64,000 nt of DNA, taken from Herbaspirillum robiniae. Its GTDB lineage: Bacteria; Pseudomonadota; Gammaproteobacteria; Burkholderiales; Burkholderiaceae_D. Each line of letters begins with the position of its first letter. Positions within the stretch are counted from its first letter, which is position 1. The notes beneath the pieces were generated by a model. It was given only the letters and a program-made list of their open reading frames with translations. It searched no databases and was not told the DNA's origin. A program made the position numbers and the translations under genes. This document shows, one piece after another, positions 55,973 to 64,000 of this stretch. The DNA is taken from the NCBI RefSeq assembly GCF_002213415.1, contig NZ_NJGU01000007.1, forward strand, positions 124,001-188,000, written 5' to 3'.

Positions 55973-56224
55973 ATGCCCACGCTAAGAGGATCGTACCGGC
56001 GCCTGGAGGCGCCCAGCGACATTTTCTATCTTGAGATTTCCTATCAGATCGGCCCTTCCATCCGCTGGGCCGCCACGATAAGCGGCGGCAGCCGCGAGGT
56101 CGAGGCGATGAGCGGCGAGCTGGAGCTGCGGCCCAAATCGGACATCTTCATCCGCGACGCGATCATCTCGACGGTGAGGTCGCGGGTCAAGTCGGCGCTG
56201 GACGCGATGACGGCAGCGCCATGA
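55973..56224 (+). CDS. Hypothetical 83-aa protein
   Basis: The ATG at 55973 follows a strong CGGAGGAG at 55963-55970, which is a good reason to call the gene. The product (MPTLRGSYRRLEAPSDIFYLEI...) has beta-like IFYLEISYQIGPSIRWAATIS followed by two short helices with many Arg. No family recognised, no membrane segment or signal. Confidence 0.65.
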   Translation: MPTLRGSYRRLEAPSDIFYLEISYQIGPSIRWAATISGGSREVEAMSGELELRPKSDIFIRDAIISTVRSRVKSALDAMTAAP

Positions 56225-56334
56225 TTTTCACTCGCCGGAGCGTGAAGGCTACTGTTCGCAGGAGAACATCTTTCCGGTCAGGCGTGTTCCCACGTGCAGA
56301 ATCAATTGAAACATACCCCGCCGCCGGGGACACC

Positions 56335-58056
56335 TCATTGGGCAGCGAGCACACTGTGTGAAGGTACTGCTGCACCGGAGGCAAGCGCATCTCCCGGCAA
56401 GCCGATCAGGATGTCTTCGTAGAACGCGCCCACCGGATAGACCGGGTGGCGCAGCTGGATCTCCAGCACCCACACCGCATCGGCGGGGACGATGTCCATC
56501 TCGGCCAGCTTGGCCGGGCCGAACAGCGCATGCGGGAAATCCGAGACGCGGTGGCCGGCCAGGTTGCGCTCCAGCATCCAGCCGCCGCGCAGCGCTTCGG
56601 CCTGCGCGTGGTCGTACAACGCGCGGCCGGTCAGGCCGGTTTTCCACGCCTCCTTGGCGGCGCTGAAGACATCGCGCGCGGCCTGGGCACAAGCCAGGTG
56701 CATGCGCTCGAGGCCGAAGACGAAGGTGTCGCCGAAGTCTCCCTCGTAGCCATCCCACACCGGGCCGATATCGACCACCACGATGTCGCTGGCCTGCAGC
56801 GTGCGGCTGCTTTGCACGCCCTGGCGCGGCGTGCGCACCGTGTCGTCGCCGAAGCGGATGTAGGTCGGATGCCAGGTGTGCGAGGCGCCCATCTCGCGCA
56901 GGTGGAGCTCAGCCATCTCCAGCGCCTGCGCGGTGGACATGCCGATGCGCAGCTTGCCGGCGATCTGCGCCACCGCGCGTATCGACTTCTCGCGCGCGGC
57001 CAGCATGCCGTCCAGCGAATAGCGCGGTCCGACCCGCTCGAACACCGGGTCGAAACTGGCCCGCGCCAGCGGCGCCGAACTTGCACCGGAGGGAACGAAG
57101 GCCTCGGCGATGAAGTCGTGCCGCGCCACGCCCCATTGCGCGCAGCATGCGCGCACCGCATCGAGCATGGCCGGATTGCCGCAGGCATAGACGCGGGCGC
57201 CGCGCCAGTCGTGCGCCTGTTCGTCCGCCGCCTGCTGCACCAGGCCGACGGCGGCCGTCACGCCGCGCCAGCGGAAGCGCTTGTCGGCGGCGGCAAGCGC
57301 ATCGAGGAAGGTGCTGTCGTAGAAATCGCCGGCGTCCTTGCCGCCCCAGTACAGCGACAAGCGGGTGTCCCGCTGCGCCAGCGCGGCCAGGAGGATGGGC
57401 TTGATGCCGGCATAGCCGGTGCCGGTGGCGAAGAACACCAGCTCCGCGTGGTCGCCGTCCTGCCAGGTGCAGGCGCCGAACCCGCCTTCGAGGCTGAGCC
57501 TGTCGCCGGGCCGCAGGGCGTCCAGCGTCTGCTGCGAGAATTTTCCTCCCGCCACGCGGCGGATGTGGAATTCAAGCCGGCCATCGTCGGCCGCCGGCAA
57601 GTTGGCGACCGAGAAGCAGCGGCTGCTGCCGTCGTCCAGGTAGAACTTCATGTACTGGCCCGCGCGCACCTCGGGCGTAGCCGGCGCCTGCGGCTGCAGG
57701 ACCAGGCGCACGATGTCGGCGGCCAGCGGTGTTTTTTCCAGCACGGCGGCTTCGAAGCGCAAGGCCGGCGCGTCGAACGACCAGTCGGGGATCTCGATGC
57801 GCATGTCGCTGCAGGCGCGGCTGCGGCACAGCAGCATCTCGTCGTCGGCCAGGCCGTAGGGCTTGCCCAGGCCGCCGTAGGTTTCGGCCTCGTGCCGGCC
57901 CTCCAGCACGCGCACCTTGCAGCAGCCGCATTCGCCGCGGCGGCAGGAGAACGGCACGGCCACGCCATGCGCCAGCGCCGCATCCAGCAGCAGCTCGCCG
58001 CCGGCGTCGAAACGCCGGCCGGCATCCTCCAGTTCGATGACGTATTTCTGTTGCAT
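56335..58056 (-). CDS. Fused 2Fe-2S/FAD/NAD(P) reductase and M24 metallopeptidase-type protein
   Basis: A 573-aa three-part protein. Residues 1-90 are a plant-type ferredoxin: Cys38, Cys43, Cys46 and Cys77 (C-X4-C-X2-C-X30-C). Residues about 95-330 are a BenC-like flavin/NAD(P) reductase (RCFS at 146-149, TGTGYAGIKP at 211-220, ACGNP at 291-295). Residues about 345-560 form an M24 (MetAP/creatinase-type) domain with metal ligands Asp429, Asp440 (11 apart), His502, Glu532, Glu547 and His509 seven after His502. The ATG at 58056 follows AGGAGAG; a GTG 6 codons upstream is less likely. Divergent from a MocR regulator. Such an electron-transfer/M24 fusion is not one I know. Confidence 0.9.
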   Translation of the reverse strand: MQQKYVIELEDAGRRFDAGGELLLDAALAHGVAVPFSCRRGECGCCKVRVLEGRHEAETYGGLGKPYGLADDEMLLCRSRACSDMRIEIPDWSFDAPALRFEAAVLEKTPLAADIVRLVLQPQAPATPEVRAGQYMKFYLDDGSSRCFSVANLPAADDGRLEFHIRRVAGGKFSQQTLDALRPGDRLSLEGGFGACTWQDGDHAELVFFATGTGYAGIKPILLAALAQRDTRLSLYWGGKDAGDFYDSTFLDALAAADKRFRWRGVTAAVGLVQQAADEQAHDWRGARVYACGNPAMLDAVRACCAQWGVARHDFIAEAFVPSGASSAPLARASFDPVFERVGPRYSLDGMLAAREKSIRAVAQIAGKLRIGMSTAQALEMAELHLREMGASHTWHPTYIRFGDDTVRTPRQGVQSSRTLQASDIVVVDIGPVWDGYEGDFGDTFVFGLERMHLACAQAARDVFSAAKEAWKTGLTGRALYDHAQAEALRGGWMLERNLAGHRVSDFPHALFGPAKLAEMDIVPADAVWVLEIQLRHPVYPVGAFYEDILIGLPGDALASGAAVPSHSVLAAQ

Positions 58057-58149
58057 CCTGCTCTCCTGTTGCACGCAAAACCTTCCGGTCGATGCAGGAT
58101 TGTGGCGTTAGAATAGGACCGTATAAACCTCCAGTTTTGATAAGTTCAC

Positions 58150-59667
58150 ATGGTCCAGATGAGAAACTGGCGCATCCTGCTCGAGCTCGACGGCGCATCG
58201 GGCAACGCCTCCTATCGCGACATCCTGGCCGGGCTGGCGCGCGCCATCAAGGACGGCCGGCTGCAGCCGGGAGCGCCCCTGCCCGGCACGCGCGAGATGG
58301 CCGGCATGCTGGGTGTGAACCGCAAGACCGTCATCGTGGCCTATGAAGAGGCCGTCATCAAAGGCTGGCTGGTCAGCGAGCAGCGCCGCGGCACCTTCGT
58401 CAGCGCCGCCTTCGACGCCGGCGCGGCCGCTGCCACGCGCACGCAGTCCGCCGGCGCGCAGCCGGGGTCGCGCGCTTTCGCGCCGGCGTTCCTGCCGGCC
58501 TCGCTGCCGTCCTATTTCGACCATCTTGCGCAGCCCGCCGACGGCCGTCCCCGCGGCGACGGCATGATGTACTTCGACAACGGCTCGCCCGATCATCGCC
58601 TGCTGCCGCAAGCGGTCCTGCACCGCCACTATCGCAACGCGATGCGCGACAGCCTGCGCTCGGGGCGCGTTCGCTACGGCAATCCGGAGGCGGCGCGGCA
58701 GCTGCGCACGGCGCTGGCCGAGATGCTCGGCGCCACGCGCGCGCTGGCGGTGTCGCCGTCCTGCATCTGCCTGACGCAAGGCACGCAGATGGCGCTGCAC
58801 CTGGTGGCCAGCGCCCTGATACGGCCGGGCGACGTGGTGCTGGTGGAGCGGCTCAGCTATCCGCCGGCCTGGGCCATCTTCCGCGCGCTGGGCGCGCGCA
58901 TCGAGGTGGTCGATATCGACGCCGACGGTTGCCGGGTCAGTCAGGTCGAAGAGATCTGCCGGCGCCGGCCCGTGCGCTGCATCTACCTGACGCCGCACCA
59001 CCAGTTTCCCAGCACCGTCAGCCTGCGCGCCGACCGGCGCGAGAAACTGCTGGCGCTGGCCGCGCAGCATGCGTTCTCCATCATCGAGGAGGACTACGAC
59101 CACGAATACCATTTCAGCGGCCGTCCCTATCCGCCGCTGGCCAGCGACGCGCGCCAGCGCAACGTGATCTACGTCGGCTCGCTGTCCAAGCTGTTGGGGC
59201 CGAGCTTTCGCTGCGGCTTCATCGTGGCGCCGGAGAACCTGATCCAGGCGCTGGAGCAGCACCAGTTCCTGCTGTCGACCCACGGCGACGTCGTCATGCA
59301 GAAGATGATGGCCGACCTGATCGGCAACGGCGAGCTGCGCCGGCACGTGCGGCGCAGCAGCAAGCATTACCGCGCGCGCCAGGAGGTGCTGCTCGACTGC
59401 CTGCACGCCGGTTTCGGCGAGCACATCGCCACGCGCGCCCCGCAAGGCGGGCTGGCGCTGTGGGTGACGTTCGACCCGCAGACCGATGTCGACGCCATGG
59501 CGCGGCATGCCTTGCAGGAGGGTTTGTTCGTGCGCAGCGGCAGCCAGTTCTCTCCGGTCAGCGAGCCGGTGAACGGCCTGCGCCTCGGGTTTGCGTCGAT
59601 GGCGCCGGACGAACTGGTGCGCGCCGTCGCGCGGCTGCAACGGGCCTGGAAGAGCAGCCTGAGATAA
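58150..59667 (+). CDS. MocR-type PLP-dependent regulator (GntR HTH plus aminotransferase fold)
   Basis: A 505-aa protein. Winged HTH at about 5-80 (LARAIKDGRLQPGAPLPGTREMAGMLGVNRKTVIVAYEEA), and a fold-type I aminotransferase-like domain at about 120-500 with IIEEDYDHEYHFSG and the PLP Lys347 in GSLSKLLGP. Members (PdxR, GabR, TauR) bind PLP and an amine to switch genes, usually the divergent one; here the partner is the reductase-M24 fusion (93 bp intergenic). Ligand unknown. Confidence 0.93.
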   Translation: MVQMRNWRILLELDGASGNASYRDILAGLARAIKDGRLQPGAPLPGTREMAGMLGVNRKTVIVAYEEAVIKGWLVSEQRRGTFVSAAFDAGAAAATRTQSAGAQPGSRAFAPAFLPASLPSYFDHLAQPADGRPRGDGMMYFDNGSPDHRLLPQAVLHRHYRNAMRDSLRSGRVRYGNPEAARQLRTALAEMLGATRALAVSPSCICLTQGTQMALHLVASALIRPGDVVLVERLSYPPAWAIFRALGARIEVVDIDADGCRVSQVEEICRRRPVRCIYLTPHHQFPSTVSLRADRREKLLALAAQHAFSIIEEDYDHEYHFSGRPYPPLASDARQRNVIYVGSLSKLLGPSFRCGFIVAPENLIQALEQHQFLLSTHGDVVMQKMMADLIGNGELRRHVRRSSKHYRARQEVLLDCLHAGFGEHIATRAPQGGLALWVTFDPQTDVDAMARHALQEGLFVRSGSQFSPVSEPVNGLRLGFASMAPDELVRAVARLQRAWKSSLR

Positions 59668-59747
59668 TGTGCTGCAACGGGCTTGCATGAGTCTTGCTTG
59701 CCAACATTGACAGATCAAACATGGGGCCGCGCAGCGGCCGGAAAACG

Positions 59748-61010
59748 ATGAGCAACGTCCTCAGTTACCTTGTAGCCGCCCGCCGATGCGAGGTCGACGA
59801 GCTGGAACGGCTGGCGCGCACCTGCAAGCTGGTGCTGACGGTGGGCAAGCTGGTGCACTGCCTGCAGCAGGAGCGCGGGATCTCCAATATCTACCTGGCG
59901 TCGCACGGCGAGCGCTACGCCGCGCTGTGGCCGGAACGCGTGGCCGCCAGCGACGCCGCCCGCCTCGAGTTCGAGGAGTGGCTGCAGTCCAACGAGCATG
60001 CCGATGCCCTGAGCAACGGCGCCCGCCTCTACACCCGCATCGCCTTCGCCTTGCATGCGCTGGACGGGCTGCCGCAGATGCGGGTCGACATCTCCGCCCT
60101 GGCGTGTTCGCCGGCGGCGAACTCCGACCGCTTCAAGACCCTGGTCGGCTCGCTGCTGGCCCTGGTGTTCGAGGCCGCCGACGTGGCGGTCGATCCGGAA
60201 ATCTCGCGCCTGCTGATCGCACTGTTCCACCTGATGCAGGGCAAGGAGTTCGCCGGGCGCGAGCGGGCCGCCGGCGCCGCCGCCTTTGCCGCCGGACGGA
60301 TCACGCAGGAGCAGGCGCAGACCATCGAATACCACATCGACATGCAGGAGCAGGCGTTCCGGCGTTTCGAATCCTTCGCCGAATCCTTCCGCGCGGAGTG
60401 GACCGCCATGCAGGCCAGCCTGCCGCTGGCCGAGCTCGAGCGCATGCGCCGCAAGCTGCTGACCGCGCACGAACGCGCGCTCGACGACAGCCTGGCCGAC
60501 GCCTGGTACGGCTGCTGCTCGACCCGCATGGACGGCCTGCACCAGGTGGAGATCCACCTGGCCGACTACGTGCAGGCGCAATGCCGCCAGAAGATCGGCG
60601 AACTGCAGCGCGAGCTGGGCGACCACGAGCAGTTGTTCGCGCATGGCGCCGGCATCGATTCGCTGGCGCCGCTGGCCGCATTCTCGTCCAGTCTCGGTCC
60701 CGGCGAGATGGCGTCGGGGCCGCTGGACGGCAGCGTCGGCCCGCATCTCACGCAAGCCATCGTCGACATCCTGCGCAACCAGTCCGAGCGACTGCAGAAC
60801 CTGACGCAGGAACTGGCGACGGTGCGCGAGAGCCTGGAAGAGAGAAAGCTGATCGAGCGCGCCAAGGGCATCCTGATGATCCGCCAGGGCCTCAACGAAG
60901 AAAGCGCCTACCGGCTGCTGCGCCAGCATGCGATGAACCAGAACCGGCGCATCGCGGAAGTGGCCCAAACCATCCTGTCGCTGACGGAGATTCTTCCCGA
61001 CGCCAGGTAA
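59748..61010 (+). CDS. nasR: NasR-like NIT-ANTAR transcription antiterminator
   Basis: A 420-aa protein with a NIT (nitrate/nitrite-sensing) helical domain (about 40-290, with LVHCLQQERGISNIYLASHG) and a C-terminal ANTAR RNA-binding domain (about 350-412, ERKLIERAKGILMIRQGLNEESAYRLLRQHAMNQNRRIAEVAQTIL). In Klebsiella NasR binds nitrate and antiterminates the nasF leader. No nas gene is seen here, so its target is elsewhere. Start at 59748 chosen over an upstream Met. Confidence 0.9.
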   Translation: MSNVLSYLVAARRCEVDELERLARTCKLVLTVGKLVHCLQQERGISNIYLASHGERYAALWPERVAASDAARLEFEEWLQSNEHADALSNGARLYTRIAFALHALDGLPQMRVDISALACSPAANSDRFKTLVGSLLALVFEAADVAVDPEISRLLIALFHLMQGKEFAGRERAAGAAAFAAGRITQEQAQTIEYHIDMQEQAFRRFESFAESFRAEWTAMQASLPLAELERMRRKLLTAHERALDDSLADAWYGCCSTRMDGLHQVEIHLADYVQAQCRQKIGELQRELGDHEQLFAHGAGIDSLAPLAAFSSSLGPGEMASGPLDGSVGPHLTQAIVDILRNQSERLQNLTQELATVRESLEERKLIERAKGILMIRQGLNEESAYRLLRQHAMNQNRRIAEVAQTILSLTEILPDAR

Positions 61011-61058
61011 GGGAAGCGCGAGGCTGGGCATAACCTGTCGCTCAGTCTGGCGTGGACT

Positions 61059-61994
61059 TTAGTCCAGCCCCGCGGCCTGCGCCAGCAGCCACTCCCTGAA
61101 CACCCGCACATGGGGCTCTTCATAACGGCTGGCGGGCGTGAGCAGATAGTACTGGCCGGCGCTGGGCGTGGCGCCGTCGAACAGCCGGCGCAGCCGTTGC
61201 TGCGGGTCGAAGCTGTCGGCCAGTACCTTGGGCGCCAGCGCGATGCCATCGCCGTTCATGGCCGCCTGCAGCGAGACCGCGTACTGGCTGCATTCCAGCG
61301 TCTGCTGCGCGGGCGCCAGCTTGGCGCCGTGCGCGCCCAGCCAGTCTTGCCACGCGTCGGGACGTATCGAAGTGTGGATCAGGCAATGGCGGGCAAGATC
61401 GGCCACCTTGTCGACCGGCTGCCGGCGCAGCAGGCGCGGATGGCACAACGCCACCAGCGCATCGGGGAAGAGCGCGTCCGCGCGCAGACCATGCCAATCC
61501 ACCGCCATCCGGCGGGTCATCGGCAGCCCCCTGGCGCGTGCGCCGGGCAGGACGCCGACCTGGATCGCCATGTCCACCTGTGAACGGCGGAAGTCGGCGG
61601 CCCCGGTGGCGACCACGATGCGCACATCGACATGCCGATGCGCGCGCCAGAACGCATCCAGCCTGGGCATGAGCCACAGGGCGGCCACCCCGGGCAGCAC
61701 GGCGATCGTCAGGGCGGCGGATTTCCTGCGTTTTCCCAGGCGGCTTCCCGCGCCGGCGATCTTCTCGAAAGCCTGCCGGATTTCCTCGTAATACGCCGCA
61801 CCTTGCGCGGTGAGCTCGATGCGACGGGTCAGGCGCTTGAACAGTTTGTGCTGAAGAAATTCCTCCAGGATGCGCACCTGCCGGCTGACGGCGCTCTGGG
61901 TGACGTGCAGTTCATCGGCGGCCGCGGTGAAGGAGAGCAGGCGCGCGGTCGCCTCGAAGGCGCGCAGGGCGGTCAGGGGCGGGAGCTTGTGCAT
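61059..61994 (-). CDS. LysR family transcriptional regulator (GcvA-like)
   Basis: A 311-aa regulator: HTH at 1-65 (PPLTALRAFEATARLLSFTAAADELHVTQSAVSRQVRILEEFLQHKLFKRL) and an effector domain at about 95-300. The GcvA subgroup is recognised by the LPPLxALRAFEA start. Divergent from aspartate dehydrogenase (127-bp gap), so likely its activator. Met at 61994 chosen. Confidence 0.92.
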   Translation of the reverse strand: MHKLPPLTALRAFEATARLLSFTAAADELHVTQSAVSRQVRILEEFLQHKLFKRLTRRIELTAQGAAYYEEIRQAFEKIAGAGSRLGKRRKSAALTIAVLPGVAALWLMPRLDAFWRAHRHVDVRIVVATGAADFRRSQVDMAIQVGVLPGARARGLPMTRRMAVDWHGLRADALFPDALVALCHPRLLRRQPVDKVADLARHCLIHTSIRPDAWQDWLGAHGAKLAPAQQTLECSQYAVSLQAAMNGDGIALAPKVLADSFDPQQRLRRLFDGATPSAGQYYLLTPASRYEEPHVRVFREWLLAQAAGLD

Positions 61995-62064
61995 GGTCGG
62001 CAGTGTCCTGGGGGATGTGTGGTGACGCATGACTTTAAGGTATGCGTCGGCATATTCTAATCAT

Positions 62065-62094
62065 TTGCCGGCAATGCATGCCGCTGTCTAAGAT
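62065..62094 (+). promoter_or_regulatory. Promoter of aspartate dehydrogenase with TTGCCGGCAA palindrome
   Basis: TTGCCG (62065-62070) and TAAGAT (62089-62094) with an 18-bp spacer; the -35 lies in the 10-bp palindrome TTGCCGGCAA, a possible LysR contact site. Confidence 0.5.
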
Positions 62095-62121
62095 AGCGCC
62101 ATCCACATTTGGGAGTTCCCC

Positions 62122-62913
62122 ATGAAGATAGTCGCCATCGCCGGCCTGGGCGCCATCGGTCACGCCGTTGCCAGAGGCATCGACCGGGGCATGGACGGCA
62201 TACGCTTGGGCGCGGTGTCGGCGCGCGACCAGGATGCCGCCCGCGCCAGGCTGGATACGCTGCTTCACCGGCCGCCACTGGTGCCGTTGCCGCGTATCGC
62301 CGCGCATGCCGACATCGTCGTCGAATGCGGCGGCGCCGGCGTGCTGGCCGAGATCGCCGCGCCGGTGCTGGATGCGGGAAAGCATCTGGTGGTGCTGAGC
62401 TGCGGGGCGCTGCTGAGCTCACCTGAACTGGGCCTGCTGGCAAGCCGCCATCGCGGGCGTATCCACGTTCCCAGTGGCGCCATCGGCGGGCTGGACGCGG
62501 TGGCGGCGATGGCCGAAGGCGAGATCCGCAGCGCCAGGCTGATCTCGCGCAAGCCTCCCATCGCGTTGCGGGCCATACCCTGGCTGGAGCAACGCGGCAT
62601 CGATCTGCGTGAGGTGCGCGAGCCGACCCTGGTGTTTCGCGGTTATGCAGCGCAGGCGGCCAGGCATTTCCCGGCCAACCTGAATGTCGCCGCCGCGCTG
62701 TCGCTGGCCGGCATCGGCGCACAGCGCACCGAGGTCGAACTGTGGGCCGATCCGCACGCGCGCGGCAACTGCCACGCCATCGAGGTGGAGTCGGACAGCG
62801 GCGCGATGCGCTTTTCCATCGAGGCGACGGCTTCCGGCAATCCCGCGACGTCGTCGCTGGCGGCGCAGTCCGTGCTTGCCCTGCTGCGCCGCCTGGGGCT
62901 GCCGGGAGCGTGA
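62122..62913 (+). CDS. nadX: L-aspartate dehydrogenase
   Basis: A 263-aa NAD(P)-dependent enzyme that deaminates L-aspartate to iminoaspartate/oxaloacetate. N-terminal Rossmann AGLGAIG (residues 7-13), the GAIGGLDA segment at 119-126, FPANLNVAAALSLAG at 183-197, and His218 in GNCHAIEVES, all typical of the DUF108/AspDH family. In some bacteria it replaces NadB in NAD synthesis; nadA and nadC are not in the window. Divergent LysR upstream, convergent MFS downstream (5-bp gap). Confidence 0.9.
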   Translation: MKIVAIAGLGAIGHAVARGIDRGMDGIRLGAVSARDQDAARARLDTLLHRPPLVPLPRIAAHADIVVECGGAGVLAEIAAPVLDAGKHLVVLSCGALLSSPELGLLASRHRGRIHVPSGAIGGLDAVAAMAEGEIRSARLISRKPPIALRAIPWLEQRGIDLREVREPTLVFRGYAAQAARHFPANLNVAAALSLAGIGAQRTEVELWADPHARGNCHAIEVESDSGAMRFSIEATASGNPATSSLAAQSVLALLRRLGLPGA

Positions 62914-62918
62914 GGCGC

Positions 62919-64000
62919 CTAGCGCGATTCCAGCTCGGCGACCTCTTCCAGCCCCTTGCCCTCGGCGTCCACCGCAAACCGCAAGGCGCACACTCCCGCC
63001 AGCATCGCCAGCGCGGCCCCGAGCGCGTAGCCGGCGGCCACCGCGTGGCGGTCGCCGCTGGCGATGAGCCAGCCGAACAGCACCGGTGCGATGAAGCCGC
63101 CGGTGCCGGTGCCCACCGCGTAGAAGATGGAGATGGCCATCGCGCGCATCTGCAGCGGGAACACCTCGCTGGCCGTGAGATAGGCCGAGCTGGCCGCCGC
63201 CGATGCGACGAAGAAGGTGGCGCTCCAGCACAGCGCCAGCGTCAGCGCGCTGAGCAGGCCGGCGTTGAAGGCCCAGGCGGTGGCGGCCAGGCCGACGCCG
63301 GAGAGAAGGTAGGTGGCGGCGATCATGCGGCGCCGGCCGACGCTGTCGAACAGGTGGCCCAGCAGGATCGGGCCCAGCACGTTGCCCAGCGCGAAGGGGA
63401 AGATGTAGAGCGCCACGCGGTTGTCCGGCACCTGGAAGAAGCGCGTGAGCACCAGCGAGTAGGTGAAGAAGATGGCGTTGTAGACGAAGGCCTGGGCCAC
63501 CATCATCAGCGTCACCATCAGGCTGCGCGCGCGGTAGTGATGCAGCAGCACCGTCGCCATTTCACGGTAGCCCAGCATGCCGCTGCCGGCGCGGCGGGCG
63601 TCGTCGCGGGCCGCGGGCGGCGGCAGCGGACCGCGTTCGGCGGCGACCTCGGCTTCGATCGCCGCCACCACCCGATACGCGCGTTCGTGATGGCCATGCA
63701 TGAGCAGCCAGCGCGGGCTTTCCGGAACATGCCGGCGCACCAGGATGATGGCCACCGCCAGCACCGCGCCCAGCAGGAAGCAGACGCGCCAGCCGACCGC
63801 CGGCCCCAGCACGCGCTCGTCGAGGATCACCAGCGAGAGGCCGGCGCCCAGCGCCGCGCCGATCCAGAAGCTGGCGTTGATGATGAGGTTCACGCGGCCG
63901 CGCACGCGCGCCGGGATCAGCTCGTCGATGGCCGAATTGATGGCGGCGTACTCGCCGCCTATGCCCAGGCCGGTGACGAAGCGGCATAGCGCCAGGAACA
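62919..64000 (-). CDS. MFS transporter, 5' end beyond window
   Basis: The frame runs open off the right edge, at least 360 codons, about 9 or more spans. GLGIGGEYAAINSAIDELIPARVRGR at the edge is the MFS motif A-like signature of metabolite:proton symporters (niacin, aromatic acid or sugar type). A repeat of it, FDSVGRRR (motif A of the second half) follows mid-protein. Convergent with aspartate dehydrogenase, 5 bp apart. Substrate unassigned; a niacin or aspartate-related role is only speculation. Confidence 0.88.
   Translation of the reverse strand, partial: FLALCRFVTGLGIGGEYAAINSAIDELIPARVRGRVNLIINASFWIGAALGAGLSLVILDERVLGPAVGWRVCFLLGAVLAVAIILVRRHVPESPRWLLMHGHHERAYRVVAAIEAEVAAERGPLPPPAARDDARRAGSGMLGYREMATVLLHHYRARSLMVTLMMVAQAFVYNAIFFTYSLVLTRFFQVPDNRVALYIFPFALGNVLGPILLGHLFDSVGRRRMIAATYLLSGVGLAATAWAFNAGLLSALTLALCWSATFFVASAAASSAYLTASEVFPLQMRAMAISIFYAVGTGTGGFIAPVLFGWLIASGDRHAVAAGYALGAALAMLAGVCALRFAVDAEGKGLEEVAELESR

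Noticed and set aside
58057..58149. MocR direct-repeat operator in the fusion-MocR gap
   Set aside because: GGACC and GTATAAAC segments are visible, but I could not find a convincing repeated pair to call as a site.

Overview
The window is GC-rich, densely coded DNA with short intergenic gaps and GC-rich wobble positions. It looks like a betaproteobacterial chromosome, most likely Herbaspirillum or a close relative in the Oxalobacteraceae/Burkholderiales. The grounds are a Porin_4-type porin, a YcgR flagellar brake, two methyl-accepting chemotaxis proteins, several NodT-type tripartite efflux systems and many LysR/GntR/MocR regulators. No rRNA, tRNA, CRISPR array, transposase or prophage gene was found. 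The genus is an inference from protein style only.

Layout. 0-4.5 kb: a truncated flavin-binding PNPOx-like gene, a GST divergent from a TetR regulator, an SDR-HxlR pair and panE. 4.6-9.2 kb: an EmrAB-type efflux pair (HlyD adaptor, DHA2 MFS) divergent from a NodT outer-membrane lipoprotein. 9.3-13.6 kb: a thiolase, an SDR-DoxX operon, a LysR and an XRE-type regulator. 13.8-15.4 kb: three consecutive exported-protein genes (unknown, DUF2145, cytochrome c). 15.4-17.4 kb: an MpaB-like oxygenase and an unrecognised protein. 17.8-23.8 kb: a complete RND operon (permease, adaptor, outer-membrane factor). 24-25.6 kb: an MCP. 25.7-34 kb: a BaeSR-like two-component system divergent from a second complete RND operon, with a BaeR-box-like sequence between them. 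34.2-36.7 kb: a second MCP and an NTF2-like exported protein. 36.8-42.1 kb: a FadR-type GntR regulator, uronate dehydrogenase (udh) and a four-gene ABC importer. Near-identical operator-like sites lie before udh and before the importer. 42.2-49.2 kb: yfcF, a DapA-like aldolase, a VOC protein, a D-amino-acid dehydrogenase-like flavoprotein, an isochorismatase-like hydrolase, and a flavin monooxygenase with a sulfonate-type binding protein. 49.4-56.2 kb: a tiny membrane protein, an SNF2 helicase, a porin, ycgR, a 40-aa gene, a single-domain response regulator and an 83-aa gene. 56.3-59.7 kb: a fusion of a ferredoxin/flavin reductase with an M24 metallopeptidase-type domain, divergent from a MocR regulator. 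59.7-64 kb: a NIT-ANTAR (NasR-like) antiterminator, a LysR divergent from aspartate dehydrogenase, and an MFS transporter running off the right edge.

Most novel item: the reductase-M24 fusion at 56335-58056. It has a complete plant-type 2Fe-2S motif, flavin and NAD(P) motifs, and all five M24 metal ligands at the spacing seen in methionine aminopeptidase, in one 573-residue chain. Best regulatory inferences: a shared operator linking the GntR regulator, udh and the ABC importer, which suggests that importer carries a uronate/aldarate rather than an amino acid; and the BaeR-box-like site in front of the second RND operon.
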